Source: Jiella pelagia
GTDB lineage: Bacteria; Pseudomonadota; Alphaproteobacteria; Rhizobiales; Rhizobiaceae
DNA: 64,000 bases
Direction of reading: 5' to 3'
Assembly: GCF_026898155.1 (NCBI RefSeq)
Contig: NZ_CP114029.1
Span: 5,435,072 to 5,499,071, forward strand
Part shown: piece after piece, positions 36,329-48,987 of the stretch
Position numbering within the stretch: position 1 is the first letter of the stretch
How the letters are laid out: the number at the start of each line of letters is the position of its first letter
The notes under the pieces: model-generated
Told to the model about the DNA's origin: nothing
Database searches by the model: none
The model's input: the letters and a program-made list of their open reading frames with translations, nothing else
Program-made: the position numbers and the translations under genes

Positions 36329-36710
36329 TCCCGGCTGGTCCTCTTCATCATGCCTGCACTCGTTTCCCCCTGACACCGCCTCGCAGCCGCCGGATCGCGG
36401 CTGATCCGACCGACGTCGGCAGCGCCGTCGTCGCGGCGCGCCCGCCTTGTGCCCTGCGGAATGAGACGGGGCGGCAAGAATGATAGCCTGGCGCGAGACG
36501 CTCTGAATATCCCCTCCAGCCACGGATCCTCTAATCTCGCGCTCGCTGCGAGGGGGACCTGGACGACGACGGCGGCATGGGACTCAGGCGGTCGTATCGA
36601 ACGCCGGGGATCGCCCGGCCGGCGAGCGCACGCCGCCCCTCCGCAGATGCCGCCACTGGGACCTTCCACGCAAGAGATGATCGACATGATCTCGCAGATA
36701 CTGGCCCATC
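36329..36710. other. Intergenic region between the AraC and lipoprotein genes
   Basis: About 380 bases between divergent genes. Open frames here have no RBS or recognisable product. Presumably holds both promoters, but I could not pick a convincing -35/-10 pair. Confidence 0.4.
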
Positions 36711-37286
36711 GTGCTCCCCCTGCTTCTCACGGCGGCAGGTTGCCAGACGAGCGCAGAGGCGGTGAGCACCGTCAACGCCACCTGGGTCGGGCGCCCGGCG
36801 GACGACTTCTTCTCGCGCTACGGCGCGCCCTACTCCACCTTCCCCCGCCAGGATGGCGGCGCGATCTATGGCTGGCGCGGCGGCGAGCAGACCTTGGCGG
36901 TCAACACCGCGCCGCGCCCCCCGGCCTTCCCGCCGTCGCCCTTCGGCACCACCCCGGCGGTGCAGCCCGCGCCGGCACCGCTCTTCGGCGACACCAAGTC
37001 CCGCACCACGTCCAATTCCTGGGTCCGCGCCGACGGCACCAAGGTGACGGAAACCCGGAGCCGAACCACCAGCGCCAGCGTCAACGTCGATACGACCAAG
37101 CTGATCGGCTCGCTCCTCGGCGCTGCGGCCGGCAGCCCCGCGGCGGCGAAACCCGCAACGCGCACGATCGTCTGCGAATTGTCGATCACGGCCGACCCTG
37201 GAGGCGTCATCACCGCCGTGAGCGTGAAGCGCGACACCGAGGGCGCGTTCCTCAGCCTGTCACGCTGCGGCGAAATCCTGAAGTAG
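36711..37286 (+). CDS. Putative lipoprotein, unknown function
   Basis: 191 residues from a GTG. The start MLPLLLTAAGCQTS contains a lipobox (LTAAGC), so the protein is probably lipid-anchored at Cys11. Then ATWVGRPADDFFSRYGAPYS with WRGG, a pattern seen in small envelope lipoproteins, a Pro-rich linker, and a C-terminal region with a Cys pair (IVCELSITADPGG and SLSRCGEILK). Upstream no strong RBS is seen. Function unknown. Confidence 0.68.
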   Translation: MLPLLLTAAGCQTSAEAVSTVNATWVGRPADDFFSRYGAPYSTFPRQDGGAIYGWRGGEQTLAVNTAPRPPAFPPSPFGTTPAVQPAPAPLFGDTKSRTTSNSWVRADGTKVTETRSRTTSASVNVDTTKLIGSLLGAAAGSPAAAKPATRTIVCELSITADPGGVITAVSVKRDTEGAFLSLSRCGEILK

Positions 37287-37424
37287 ACGCCGCTCCGCCG
37301 TCATCGTCCAGCTTTGCCCTCGCGGCCGAAATGCCCCGCCAGACCGCGAGGGGTCGAAGCACGATCGAGGCGGTCGGCGTGGCGCCAGGCGGTGCGACCC
37401 GCCGCCTCGATCGCAGCTTGTCCC

Positions 37425-38492
37425 TCACCCCAGCCCCATCGTCTCCCGATACCCTTCCAGATACTCCCGCTCGGCCTCGCTCACCCGGTCCATGCCGTTC
37501 ATCGCCCGGTGCCACAGCGGCACGATGGCCGGCGGCCGCCCGGCCCGCTCGATGCGCTTCGCCTGCTCGTCCGACAGGGTCAGGTCGATCGAGCCGAGAT
37601 TGTCGCGAAGATGGTCCTCCGTGCGCGCGCCGAGCGCGATGGAGTGGACGCCCGGCCGTTCGCGCAGCCAGGCCAGCACCACCTGCGGCACGCTGCGGCT
37701 GACCTCGCCCGAGACCTCCTTCAACACGTCGATCACCCGGTAGAGCCGCTCGGTGTCGACGATGTGCGGCTCCGGCCAGTCGTTGCCCTGGCGGGTGCCC
37801 GGCCGCGGGCCGTTGTTGCGGTCGATCTTGCCGGTGAGCAGCCCCTCGCCGAGCGGGCTCCAGACCTGCGTCGCGACGCCGAGGTCGCGGCCGGCCGGGA
37901 TGATCTCGTATTCGGCCTCGCGCGCCTCGGGCGTGTAGTTCAGCTGGTGGGCGACCGGTGGCGTCGCGCCGAGCAGCTTCGCCGTCATCACGGTCTTGGC
38001 GACCTGCCAGCCGCCATAGTTCGAGACGCCCCAGGAGCGGATCTTGCCGGCCCGGATCAGGTCGTCCATCACCGCGACAGTCTCTTCCACCGGCGTGACG
38101 CCGTCCCACTGGTGGATCCAGTAATGATCGATCCAGTCGGTCTGCAGCCGCTTCAGGCTCTGGTCGATCTCGTACATGATATGAGCGCGCGAGGCGCCGG
38201 CCATGTTCGGCCCCTCGCCCATGGTGGTGCGGACTTTCGAGAAGATCAAAAGCTCGTTCCGGTGGCCCTTCACCGCCTCGCCGACGACTTTTTCCGAATC
38301 GCCCTTCGAATAGATGTTGGCCGTGTCGATGGCGTTGACCCCCGCCTCCCTGGCGATATCGATGAAGCGCCGCGCGTCCTCGACGCCGACATTGCCAGTC
38401 TTCTCGAAGCCATGGGTGCCGCCGAAGGTCACGGTTCCGAGCACGAAGGTCGAGACCATCATGCCGGAATTGCCGAATGGTGCGGTTTTCAT
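37425..38492 (-). CDS. Aldo/keto reductase
   Basis: 355 residues of the AKR fold. The catalytic tetrad can be placed: Asp and Tyr in AIDTANIYSKGDSE, Lys in LLIFSKVRTTMG, His in DHYWIHQWDGVTPVEE. NADPH-binding residues lie in the C-terminal IALGARTEDHLRDNLGSIDL. The enzyme reduces aldehydes or ketones; the natural substrate is unknown. It resembles YajO/Tas-type AKRs. Monocistronic, convergent with the lipoprotein gene. Confidence 0.93.
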   Translation of the reverse strand: MKTAPFGNSGMMVSTFVLGTVTFGGTHGFEKTGNVGVEDARRFIDIAREAGVNAIDTANIYSKGDSEKVVGEAVKGHRNELLIFSKVRTTMGEGPNMAGASRAHIMYEIDQSLKRLQTDWIDHYWIHQWDGVTPVEETVAVMDDLIRAGKIRSWGVSNYGGWQVAKTVMTAKLLGATPPVAHQLNYTPEAREAEYEIIPAGRDLGVATQVWSPLGEGLLTGKIDRNNGPRPGTRQGNDWPEPHIVDTERLYRVIDVLKEVSGEVSRSVPQVVLAWLRERPGVHSIALGARTEDHLRDNLGSIDLTLSDEQAKRIERAGRPPAIVPLWHRAMNGMDRVSEAEREYLEGYRETMGLG

Positions 38493-38590
38493 CGATCTCT
38501 CCTTTGCCTGTCAGCCGGAGCACATACGGCGTCACCGCTATGCGGCAAGGACGGCCGCCGCCGCCCGGCTCTTCGTCGCATCGACCTGGC

Positions 38591-39574
38591 TCAGCGGCGC
38601 TGGCCGAGCACCACCAGCGCCCGCTTGCCGCCCTCGCCATCCGCCTCGAAAGCGGCGCCCGCCGCCCCATAGTCCTCGCTCGTCAGGGCGGAGGAGAGCT
38701 GCGGGTTCCCCATCCACTGATCCTGAAACGAGCGCAGGTCCGACTCGGTGATGGACGTGCCGCAACCGCCACAGCTGGCCGACAGCATGTTCAGGGACCG
38801 CCAGTTACTCCGTTCCCCGGCCGGCAACGCCGCGAACAGGTTGGCGCGCTGGTTTCCGGCGGTCTGCGCAAGCAGAGTTCCGGCCGCCTCGGCCAGGACG
38901 TCGCTCGTTGAGAGCGCCGACACGTCCTCACTCCCGCGTACCGTGTTGAGACGCTCGACCATGGCCGCGGATCGCCGCTCGGGCTCGATCGGCTCAGCCG
39001 CCTCGCCGGAAGCCGAGCCCGGCCCGGCGCCTGGACCGGCGAAGAGCTGGACGCCGGTTACGGTCCCGTCCTCGCCGGCAATGCCGTAGCCGAAGCCTTC
39101 AAGCCCCTCGCTCAGAAGGTTTCGCCGGTGCTCGGGGCTGTTCATCCAGCCGGTCTCGAAGGCGGCGACGCGGTCGAGGCCCGGCGGCACCGGACAGCCG
39201 GTGCACTGGGCGATGTTCTCGCGCACGATCCTGTTCCGGCTGCCGCCGGCATCAAGATAGCGATCTCGCGGCCCGGTTCCGTCCGGTGCCACATGAGCGA
39301 AATAGTCGTCCCGCAGCATGCCCTCGGCGTGAGCCTGCGCCGCTTCGTTCAGCGCCGGCTGGAGAACCAGCGGCGGCAGGTCGTGCTCGGCGCGGTCCTC
39401 ATTGACGAGCTCGAGCGCCTGCTGGCGCAGCGCATCGATGTCGCCGGTCTCGGCCGCAGGCGCCGGACCCGCCGCAAGCAGCGCCGCGGCCAGTCCCAGC
39501 GCTCGCGTCGCAGCGGCGCTCGTCCGCACGATCCGATTGAGGCCTGTGTCGTCGTCGTGGCGAGGGATCGTCAT
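38591..39574 (-). CDS. Exported CAP (SCP/PR-1) domain protein
   Basis: About 327 residues. A hydrophobic export segment (ALGLAAALLAAGPAPAAE) precedes a CAP domain: LELVNEDRAEHDLPPLVLQP, AAQAHAEGMLRDDYFAHVAP, ENIAQCTG and GWMNSPEHRRNLL, which carry the conserved His/Glu residues. The C-terminal third is a second, weaker unit with ASCGGCGTSI. Bacterial CAP proteins may bind sterols or cell-wall material; function here unknown. The gene contains one of only two intact GAGCTC hexamers I found in the window (39407-39412). Confidence 0.85.
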   Translation of the reverse strand: MTIPRHDDDTGLNRIVRTSAAATRALGLAAALLAAGPAPAAETGDIDALRQQALELVNEDRAEHDLPPLVLQPALNEAAQAHAEGMLRDDYFAHVAPDGTGPRDRYLDAGGSRNRIVRENIAQCTGCPVPPGLDRVAAFETGWMNSPEHRRNLLSEGLEGFGYGIAGEDGTVTGVQLFAGPGAGPGSASGEAAEPIEPERRSAAMVERLNTVRGSEDVSALSTSDVLAEAAGTLLAQTAGNQRANLFAALPAGERSNWRSLNMLSASCGGCGTSITESDLRSFQDQWMGNPQLSSALTSEDYGAAGAAFEADGEGGKRALVVLGQRR

Positions 39575-39932
39575 CGTCGGCAACTCCCGAACGTCCGGTT
39601 CCGTTCGTTCGGGAGATAGGTCCGCCGCGCCGGCAGGACAGTCGGCGAAGCAGCATCAGGCGGCGCACGCCCGACGTTCCGCGGCCGTGCGGCGTCATCG
39701 ACCGCGGAAGGTTCCGAGGCCTGCGTCAGGCACGGTCGGGAGCCTTCGGCGCGGTCGGCCGCTTGCGCACGACGAGGCCGATGGCCTGCAACGGGGCAAA
39801 GGTCACGGCTGCGCCCTGTGACAAGACTCTGCAGGCACGCAGGAGCGGCCGTCTGTGGACACGGCTCCCAGACTCTAATCGCGCGGCTCGTCGATCTTCC
39901 ATCCACCCGGCGCGGTCTCTATATGTTCTGCC
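39575..39932. other. Intergenic region upstream of uvrB
   Basis: About 358 bases with only shadow frames. It should hold the uvrB promoter; I did not find a clear SOS (LexA) box of the GTTC-N7-GTTC type. Confidence 0.4.
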
Positions 39933-43346
<3,414 letters not shown>

Positions 43347-43374
43347 GTCGTATTCGTTGAGGAATGGAGATCAA

Positions 43375-44097
43375 ATGCCCGCAGAACTGAGTGCGGTCCT
43401 AGCTGATCGAAGTGATGCGCTCAAGGTAGCAGTAGGGACCATCCAGTCTGACCCCAATTCCTATCACCTGTTGCAAAGTTGCTTCGGAACCTGCGAATCC
43501 CTTAAAACTTTATTGCATGCCTCTGCAAATACTCATAGTCAACTCTTACTAGAGAGATCGACGCAAGATCTACATCGAGCAGCATTCGACCTCTCTGAGC
43601 TACAGTATCGGTCGTTTTACGTTCATCTTCGACTTGGTTTTGAGAAGTTTTTATTTGGCGTTTATTTATCCTACTCAGAGCTTGATTTCCGTCTTTGGAA
43701 GATTGGGCAAAAAGATTTTTCCTAGGAGACAGTACGATCAAACGAAACAGGGCTGTTTTCTGTCAATCGGATAAGAGCATTTGATAGTAAATTAGATCAG
43801 AAGTCGGGTGAATACCACGCGTTAGCTTCTGCTGTCTATCGAGAATGCTCGGAATTTGTTCATAGTAATTTTTTTGCATTGCACAACACCCCGAACGACT
43901 TCGAATGGAAACAGGATTTCTTTGCTAATTGTGTTGACCGGTTCAATAGCATATACTCTATTTGCGTGTATGTGTGGTGCTGTCGCTTTGCAAACAGCCT
44001 CAGTCATAAGCTGTCCAGTCTTGAGGAAATAATACTCGACGCGCTTGGGGCGGATGCCCTCGTCCAGAAGCTGTTTGAGGAGTCTATAAGTGGTTGA
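43375..44097 (+). pseudogene. HEPN-like nuclease/toxin candidate interrupted by an in-frame amber codon
   Basis: A single reading frame of 240 codons runs from ATG 43375 (MPAELSAVLADRSDALKVAV; GGAG upstream) to TGA 44095, broken only by TAG at codon 117 (43723-43725). The part after the stop contains YRECSEFVHSN: Arg156-x6-His163, the R-x4-6-H motif that defines HEPN RNases and related domains. The protein looks all-helical. It is AT-rich, unlike all neighbours, and its end overlaps the ATPase start by eight bases. Either an inactivated toxin, a sequencing error (for example TGG to TAG), or amber readthrough. The HEPN assignment is inference from motif and context. Confidence 0.6.
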
Positions 44098-45697
44098 TAT
44101 ACTTTACCGTACAGAAGATCTTCGAAAAGAAGAGATAAACGAATATTTTGTTGAAACAGAAGTCGATAGGAATATCATTGACGCGCTGAAAGGCCGAAAT
44201 CCGGTTGTTGTCGTAGGAAGCCGCGGGGTCGGCAAGAGTTTTCTCTTGAAGAAAGCAGAGCTCGAACTTGATGACGAATTCGTCGATGATCGCATTCTTC
44301 CAGTGTATATTTCGTTCATTAAAGGGACATTGCTCGGGACGAAAGATGATGATGTTTTTTCAGCTTGGATGGTCGCTCGCATCGCTCGCGCGGTTTTGGC
44401 AAAAATCAAGAAAAAAGGACTTATGGTCAGCTTAAACTACACGCGTGCAGCTATCACTGACTCCGCAGGGGCTCCGGTTGAGTTAGATCGTCTCGAAGAC
44501 ATCATTAACTCAATGGAAGAATTGTGGCGCAGTGATGATGCTCCAAATCGCGACGACATCAGAGCGATACCGGATGTGGAAGAGCTGAAAGATGCAATTG
44601 AAACCATCTGCGAGGAATTAAACATAAGGCGATTTGCCCTGCTTTTTGACGAAGCAGCTCATATTTTTGCTCCATCCCAACAAAGAGCATTTTTCTCGTT
44701 ATTCAGAGATCTGAGATCTCCGTATGTGACGTGCAATGCTGCAGTGTATCCCGGAATTACTCGTTTCGGAAACACGTTTCAGCCCCATCATGACGCCACA
44801 ATGTTAAATCTCGAAAGAGACATTTTGTCTGCAGAGTATTTGAGCAACATGTTTGATATAGTATCCAAACAAGTTGACAGTTCAGCAATTCGGAAGATCA
44901 GTCGGAATCGTTCAAATTTCAACTTGCTAGCTTATTCGTCTACCGGGAATCCGAGAATGCTGCTAAAACTAGTTTCTCGTTCCCATAATATGTCTAGTAG
45001 TGAAGTAAATTCTACGTCCAAAGATTTCTTCCGTGAAGATATATGGAGTGAACACTCACAACTTGCGGAGCGATATGGTGGACACCGGGATTTAATTGAA
45101 TGGGGGCGGACCTTTATAACGCAGTCAGTTCTGCCTAGCTTAAAGGAGCGGAATGAAAAGAGTATAGCTCTCGAGCGACCGACAACGGCTTACTTCTGGG
45201 TATCAGGCAAGTCGTCCGGTCAAGTCATGGAAGCTCTGCGAATTTTGTCTTACACCGGTGTCGTGTCTCAGGAAACTAAGGGTTTGCGAGCTACAAAATC
45301 TGAAACGGGAACGCGTTACTTAGTCAATCTCGGTTTGCTTCTATCGCAGGAGCCCACTCCGAGTGACTCCGCACGACTTGTTTATGAATCGCTCTCGCTG
45401 AAGAGGATGATCGAGTACACCAGCAATAGTGGATATTTCAGCTCGATAAACGCTTTCGAATTCCAAGTCGACGACACCGGGCCAGAATTACATAATATCT
45501 TGAGTCAGCCGGCATCAAGACTCGATCTCACGGACTGGCAACATTCAAAGCTTGAGGAACTTGACCTCCGGACGATCGGTGAGGTCCTAGATGCTGACGA
45601 AAGTGTTTTTCTCGAGGCCTACTATGTCGGAACGCACAGGGCACGCATCATGCGCAACGCGGCAGTAGCCGCCGTCCTAGAGTACATTTCTGGGTGA
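44090..45697 (+). CDS. AT-rich P-loop ATPase of the ORC/STAND-like type with C-terminal HhH-like domain
   Basis: 535 residues from GTG 44090. Walker A GSRGVGKS (residues 43-50), Walker B FALLFDEAAHIF (Asp187-Glu188), and a GNPR motif (286-289) like the sensor-2 region of ORC/Cdc6 and related NTPases. The last about 55 residues (LEELDLRTIGEVLDADESVF and YYVGTHRARIMRNAAVAAVL) resemble helix-hairpin-helix domains such as the RNA polymerase alpha CTD. Codon use is strikingly AT-rich. Translationally coupled to the HEPN-like gene, so the two probably act together, possibly in phage defence. I do not recognise a named family. It holds an intact GAGCTC at 44258. Confidence 0.8.
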   Translation: MVDILYRTEDLRKEEINEYFVETEVDRNIIDALKGRNPVVVVGSRGVGKSFLLKKAELELDDEFVDDRILPVYISFIKGTLLGTKDDDVFSAWMVARIARAVLAKIKKKGLMVSLNYTRAAITDSAGAPVELDRLEDIINSMEELWRSDDAPNRDDIRAIPDVEELKDAIETICEELNIRRFALLFDEAAHIFAPSQQRAFFSLFRDLRSPYVTCNAAVYPGITRFGNTFQPHHDATMLNLERDILSAEYLSNMFDIVSKQVDSSAIRKISRNRSNFNLLAYSSTGNPRMLLKLVSRSHNMSSSEVNSTSKDFFREDIWSEHSQLAERYGGHRDLIEWGRTFITQSVLPSLKERNEKSIALERPTTAYFWVSGKSSGQVMEALRILSYTGVVSQETKGLRATKSETGTRYLVNLGLLLSQEPTPSDSARLVYESLSLKRMIEYTSNSGYFSSINAFEFQVDDTGPELHNILSQPASRLDLTDWQHSKLEELDLRTIGEVLDADESVFLEAYYVGTHRARIMRNAAVAAVLEYISG

Positions 45698-46050
45698 CGG
45701 CAATCCAGACCGATCGGACTTGTCGGGCAACAGGCGTAAGCCTTCCCAACTTTAGCGCACCGCCTCCTCAGTTCGTGATCCTCAGGCGCCGTCCCAAGGA
45801 TGATGAAACCTCGGTAGTGCTACCATCCGCGGTCGTCGAGTTCGGGCCTATCTCTGCCGCTCTCCCCCTCGTCGGAGAGAAAGTCATTCCAAGGAATTGG
45901 GCCTCGGCTTGCCGAGGTCCAAACCTTGAGAATGACAAGAGAGGGGGAACCACCGCGTCCCCCGCCGCCGCCGGTGCCGAGAACCGCGGCGTCTGCTGTG
46001 TTCGCCCGTCCGGACAAGGTGCCACCCCTCTCGATCATGTCCCCGGGGAT
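45698..46050. other. Intergenic region between the ATPase gene and the IS256 element
   Basis: About 350 bases that return to high GC. It contains repeat-like pieces (CTCGGCTTGCCGAG hairpin at about 45902; GAGAATGACAAGAGAGGGGG at about 45928) typical of intergenic alphaproteobacterial repeats. No gene is supported. Confidence 0.5.
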
Positions 46051-47352
46051 GGTGTATGAGCGCCGACCTTCGGAGAAGTCCGAGGCTGATCAGGCTGCCA
46101 CGGCGGGCAGTCTGATGGTAGGATTGTCGGTGATGCGGGCCAGCGTTTCAAGGCTCATGTAGCGTCGCGCCACGGCCCACTCGTCGTTCGTCTCGAGCAT
46201 CAGGGCGCCGACGAGGCGGACGATGGCCTCGTCGTTGGGAAAGATTCCGATGACGTCGGACCGCCGTTTCACCTCGCGGTTCACCCGTTCCAGTGGGTTC
46301 GTCGACGCGATCTGGGCCCAGTGCTCGCGTGGGAAGGACATATAGGCCAGCACGTCGTCGCGGGAGGCGTCCATCAAGGCTCCGAGCTTGGGCTGTTTCT
46401 CCCGGAGAGCGTCGGCAACGACTTCCCACTGGTTCTCGGCGTCGGCCTTGGTTTCCTGGGCGAAGATCGTCTTCAGCATCGCCGCCACCGCCATGCGCTG
46501 CTTCGTCGGCGCATGGGCAAGCGCGTTCCTCATCCAGTGAATGCGGCAACGCTGGTGGGTGGCGTTGAACACCCGGCGGGCGGCGGCGCGCAGGCCCTTG
46601 TGGTCGTCAGCAATGACCAGCTTCACGCCGCGCAGGCCGCGGTCGGCCAGAGATCGCAGGAACTCGGTCCAAAACGTCTCGGCTTCGGACGGGCCGGTCG
46701 CGACGCCCAAGACCTCGCGCTTGCCGTCGTTGTTGACCGCCACGGCGATTATCACGGCACGGCTGACGATCCTGCCGCCCTCGCGCACCTTCACATAGGT
46801 CGCGTCGAGCCAGAGATAGGGCCAGGCGCCTTCCAGCGGCCGCGAGAGGAAGACGTTCACCCGTTCGTCGATGTCGGCGCAGAGGCGACTGACTTGGCTC
46901 TTCGACATCCCACCGGCGCCCATGGCCTTTACCAGATCGTCGACCGAGCGTGTCGAGATGCCTTGGACATAGGCTTCCTGGATCACGGCCACCAAAGCCT
47001 TCTCGGCTGTCCTGCGTGGTTCGAGAAAGCTCGGGAAGTAGCTCCCCTTGCGCAGCTTCGGGATCTCCAGCGCGATCCTTCCGGCGCGGGTATCCCAGTC
47101 GCGATCCCGATAGCCGTTCCGCTGAACCTCGCGCAACGGCGAACGCGCTCCCTTCGCGGCGCCCGTGCGCGCTTCCACTTCCATCTCCATGATGCGATCG
47201 GCAGCGAAGGCCAGCATGTCGCGGACGAAGTCGCTGTCGGCCTGCTTCTCAATCAGCTCGATCAGCGCCATTCTCTCGTCGGTCATCGTCGTCTCCGTTT
47301 CAGGTTCCAGGTGTTGCAACCCGAACCTTCTCGAAGATCGGCGATGACCGCC
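46051..47352 (-). mobile_element. IS256-family insertion sequence
   Basis: Bounded by imperfect inverted repeats: CGCCGACCTTCGGAGAAG (46061-46078) and, on the other strand, CGCCGATCTTCGAGAAG (47343-47327), possibly extending to GG at both outer ends. No clear 8-9 base target duplication was found, so the exact ends are uncertain. It borders the AT-rich islet. Confidence 0.8.
46090..47286 (-). CDS. IS256-family (mutator-type) transposase
   Basis: About 398 residues. Family signatures: YLWLDATYVKVREGGRIVSR (first Asp), VKLVIADDHKGLRAAARRVF (second Asp), QRCRIHWMRNALAHAP and the C-terminal STNPLERVNREVKRRSDVIG with the catalytic Glu. The start MTDERMALIELIE at 47286 follows GGAGACGACG. The frame is intact, so the element is potentially active. 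Confidence 0.95.
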   Translation of the reverse strand: MTDERMALIELIEKQADSDFVRDMLAFAADRIMEMEVEARTGAAKGARSPLREVQRNGYRDRDWDTRAGRIALEIPKLRKGSYFPSFLEPRRTAEKALVAVIQEAYVQGISTRSVDDLVKAMGAGGMSKSQVSRLCADIDERVNVFLSRPLEGAWPYLWLDATYVKVREGGRIVSRAVIIAVAVNNDGKREVLGVATGPSEAETFWTEFLRSLADRGLRGVKLVIADDHKGLRAAARRVFNATHQRCRIHWMRNALAHAPTKQRMAVAAMLKTIFAQETKADAENQWEVVADALREKQPKLGALMDASRDDVLAYMSFPREHWAQIASTNPLERVNREVKRRSDVIGIFPNDEAIVRLVGALMLETNDEWAVARRYMSLETLARITDNPTIRLPAVAA

Positions 47353-48073
47353 AGCGCTACCGTCGGCCGCGCGCTGCGCTACGCCGAAGGCTCCGCACGC
47401 GGCCTCCTACACCACCACCAAGGACACGGCCCCCCTCTCTTGCGATTTCTATCGCTTGGCTTCGCCAAGACGATGAAATCGCTTTCTCTCCCTCAAGGGG
47501 AGAGAGGGCGCCCCATCCTACCCCCCGCCAATATCTCCGCCCCCACCTCCCCCCAACCCTCTGATTCCCCTCGCCCCGCAAAAATTTCCATCCCCGCCCC
47601 CCTCACGCCACCCCCATACTCCCCCCATCGCCGGTCCACCCCATCCAGTCGACGGGAACCGGGCACGGGCGCTCACCGGGAGCGTCTGCGGGCCGGCGAT
47701 GCGGTCTCCGCGCCGTCTGCCCTTCCGGAGGGCGGGCGTCCCGGACGGCCTCCCGGCGCCGCTGGCCCCTCGCGTAATACGGCGCGGGTGCGGATCGGTC
47801 CGCTTGAGGTCGCCGTGCTGAAAAGGCGCGGCGGGTGAAGCGCCAGCCGCCGCCGAAACCCGTCGATCAGGCGGGCGACGGTCCATGGGAGGTCGCACAA
47901 GAGCCGCGCGGTGCGCCGGAGGCGAGCCGGATTGTTGATTGAACGGAGGGCTTGCCTCCGGTGCACCGCGGCCCGAACGGGCGGCGCACAGGGACCCGTC
48001 AGCGAGGCCGAAGGCCGAAGCTGAAGGACGGGACAGAGACTCCGCCCGAGTGCCATCGGCACGATGGGCGGCA
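47353..48073. other. Intergenic region after the IS256 element
   Basis: About 720 bases of GC-rich DNA with low-complexity C-rich stretches (47519-47660) and a CTCTCCCTC-AAGGG-GAGAGAG hairpin at about 47480-47505. Open frames on both strands look like shadows. It may be debris of earlier insertions. Confidence 0.4.
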
Positions 48074-48661
48074 ATGGAAGATCAGTTCCAGCCCGCCCGC
48101 GAAACGAAAAAGCGGCGCGGGAACGCGGAGCCGTGCGCGGAGGACGAGATGGCAAAGAGCGCAGCGAAGGATGCCGAACCGGCCGAGGCGCCCGCCACGT
48201 CCGAGGAGAGGGCCGAGAGCCGCACCATCGCCCGGGCCCATATCAGCGCCTGCCGCGCCGCGCTGATCGCCGCCGGCATCCGCGCGGCGCCGCCGCGGCG
48301 CCGGCACATCAAGCAGCCGGCCCCCGATGACGGAGGCAGCGACAAGCCCACAGATGGCGATAAGGTGCTGGCGGCGATCGCCCAGGGGCTGACCCGGCAT
48401 TGCCGGCGCGGCGACTGCCGGCGGGACTTCACCTGCCGGTTCGGCGCAAGGCGGGACGATTCGGATCGCCTGGCGCCGCCCTGCCTGAAACGGCTGCCGC
48501 AGGAGGCGCTGGAGGCGCTGCGGTTCGGGGCGATGCGGCTCAAGACGCCGGAGGCGTTTCGCGACGGGCAGCTGTTGAAAACGGAGGCGGCGGTGATCCG
48601 CCGGCGCGCGGCCGATGCAGCGGCGCGGGCCTTGGCGAAGGACGGCGGCGAAAAGCCGTGA
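48074..48661 (+). CDS. Hypothetical Cys-containing protein
   Basis: 195 residues (MEDQFQPARETKKRRGNAEP). After a charged Ala/Glu-rich start comes RTIARAHISACRAALIAAGI and a Cys cluster, HCRRGDCRRDFTCRF, followed by LAPPCLKRLPQEALEALRFG. The Cys-His cluster could bind zinc. I do not recognise the family; coding is supported mainly by this non-random composition. The upstream in-frame extension to 47939 seems unlikely. Confidence 0.5.
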   Translation: MEDQFQPARETKKRRGNAEPCAEDEMAKSAAKDAEPAEAPATSEERAESRTIARAHISACRAALIAAGIRAAPPRRRHIKQPAPDDGGSDKPTDGDKVLAAIAQGLTRHCRRGDCRRDFTCRFGARRDDSDRLAPPCLKRLPQEALEALRFGAMRLKTPEAFRDGQLLKTEAAVIRRRAADAAARALAKDGGEKP

Positions 48662-48987
48662 TGGGCCGGCCCGGAAAAGTGGCCGGCCGGCCTCCGCGCG
48701 GCGGTACGAGGAAACCACCATTGCACGGTGCCGGCCGACCCCCCACGGGACCCAGGAGATGCGGCGGACCTGAGCATTCCATGGGGTTCTCAAAGGGCCC
48801 TAAGTCTTCAGCGGGCCCTGCAATTCCCTGCTCGAACACTTGCCCAGAACCGGACTGAATGCAACTTCGTCGCACCCAGGAAGGGCAAAGTTTTAGCAAC
48901 AAGGTTAAGACGCTACCAACCACGCAGGCCGCCGGGCCGGGCTTATCCACAAGCCGTTGCCGTCGCAGCTGGAGGCATCGGGCCGCC
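48662..48987. other. Intergenic region between the Cys-containing protein gene and pleD
   Basis: About 325 bases. A GGCCGGCC palindrome and short GGGCCC repeats are present. I searched the minus strand for rpmG, which usually follows pleD in rhizobia, and did not find it. Confidence 0.4.
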
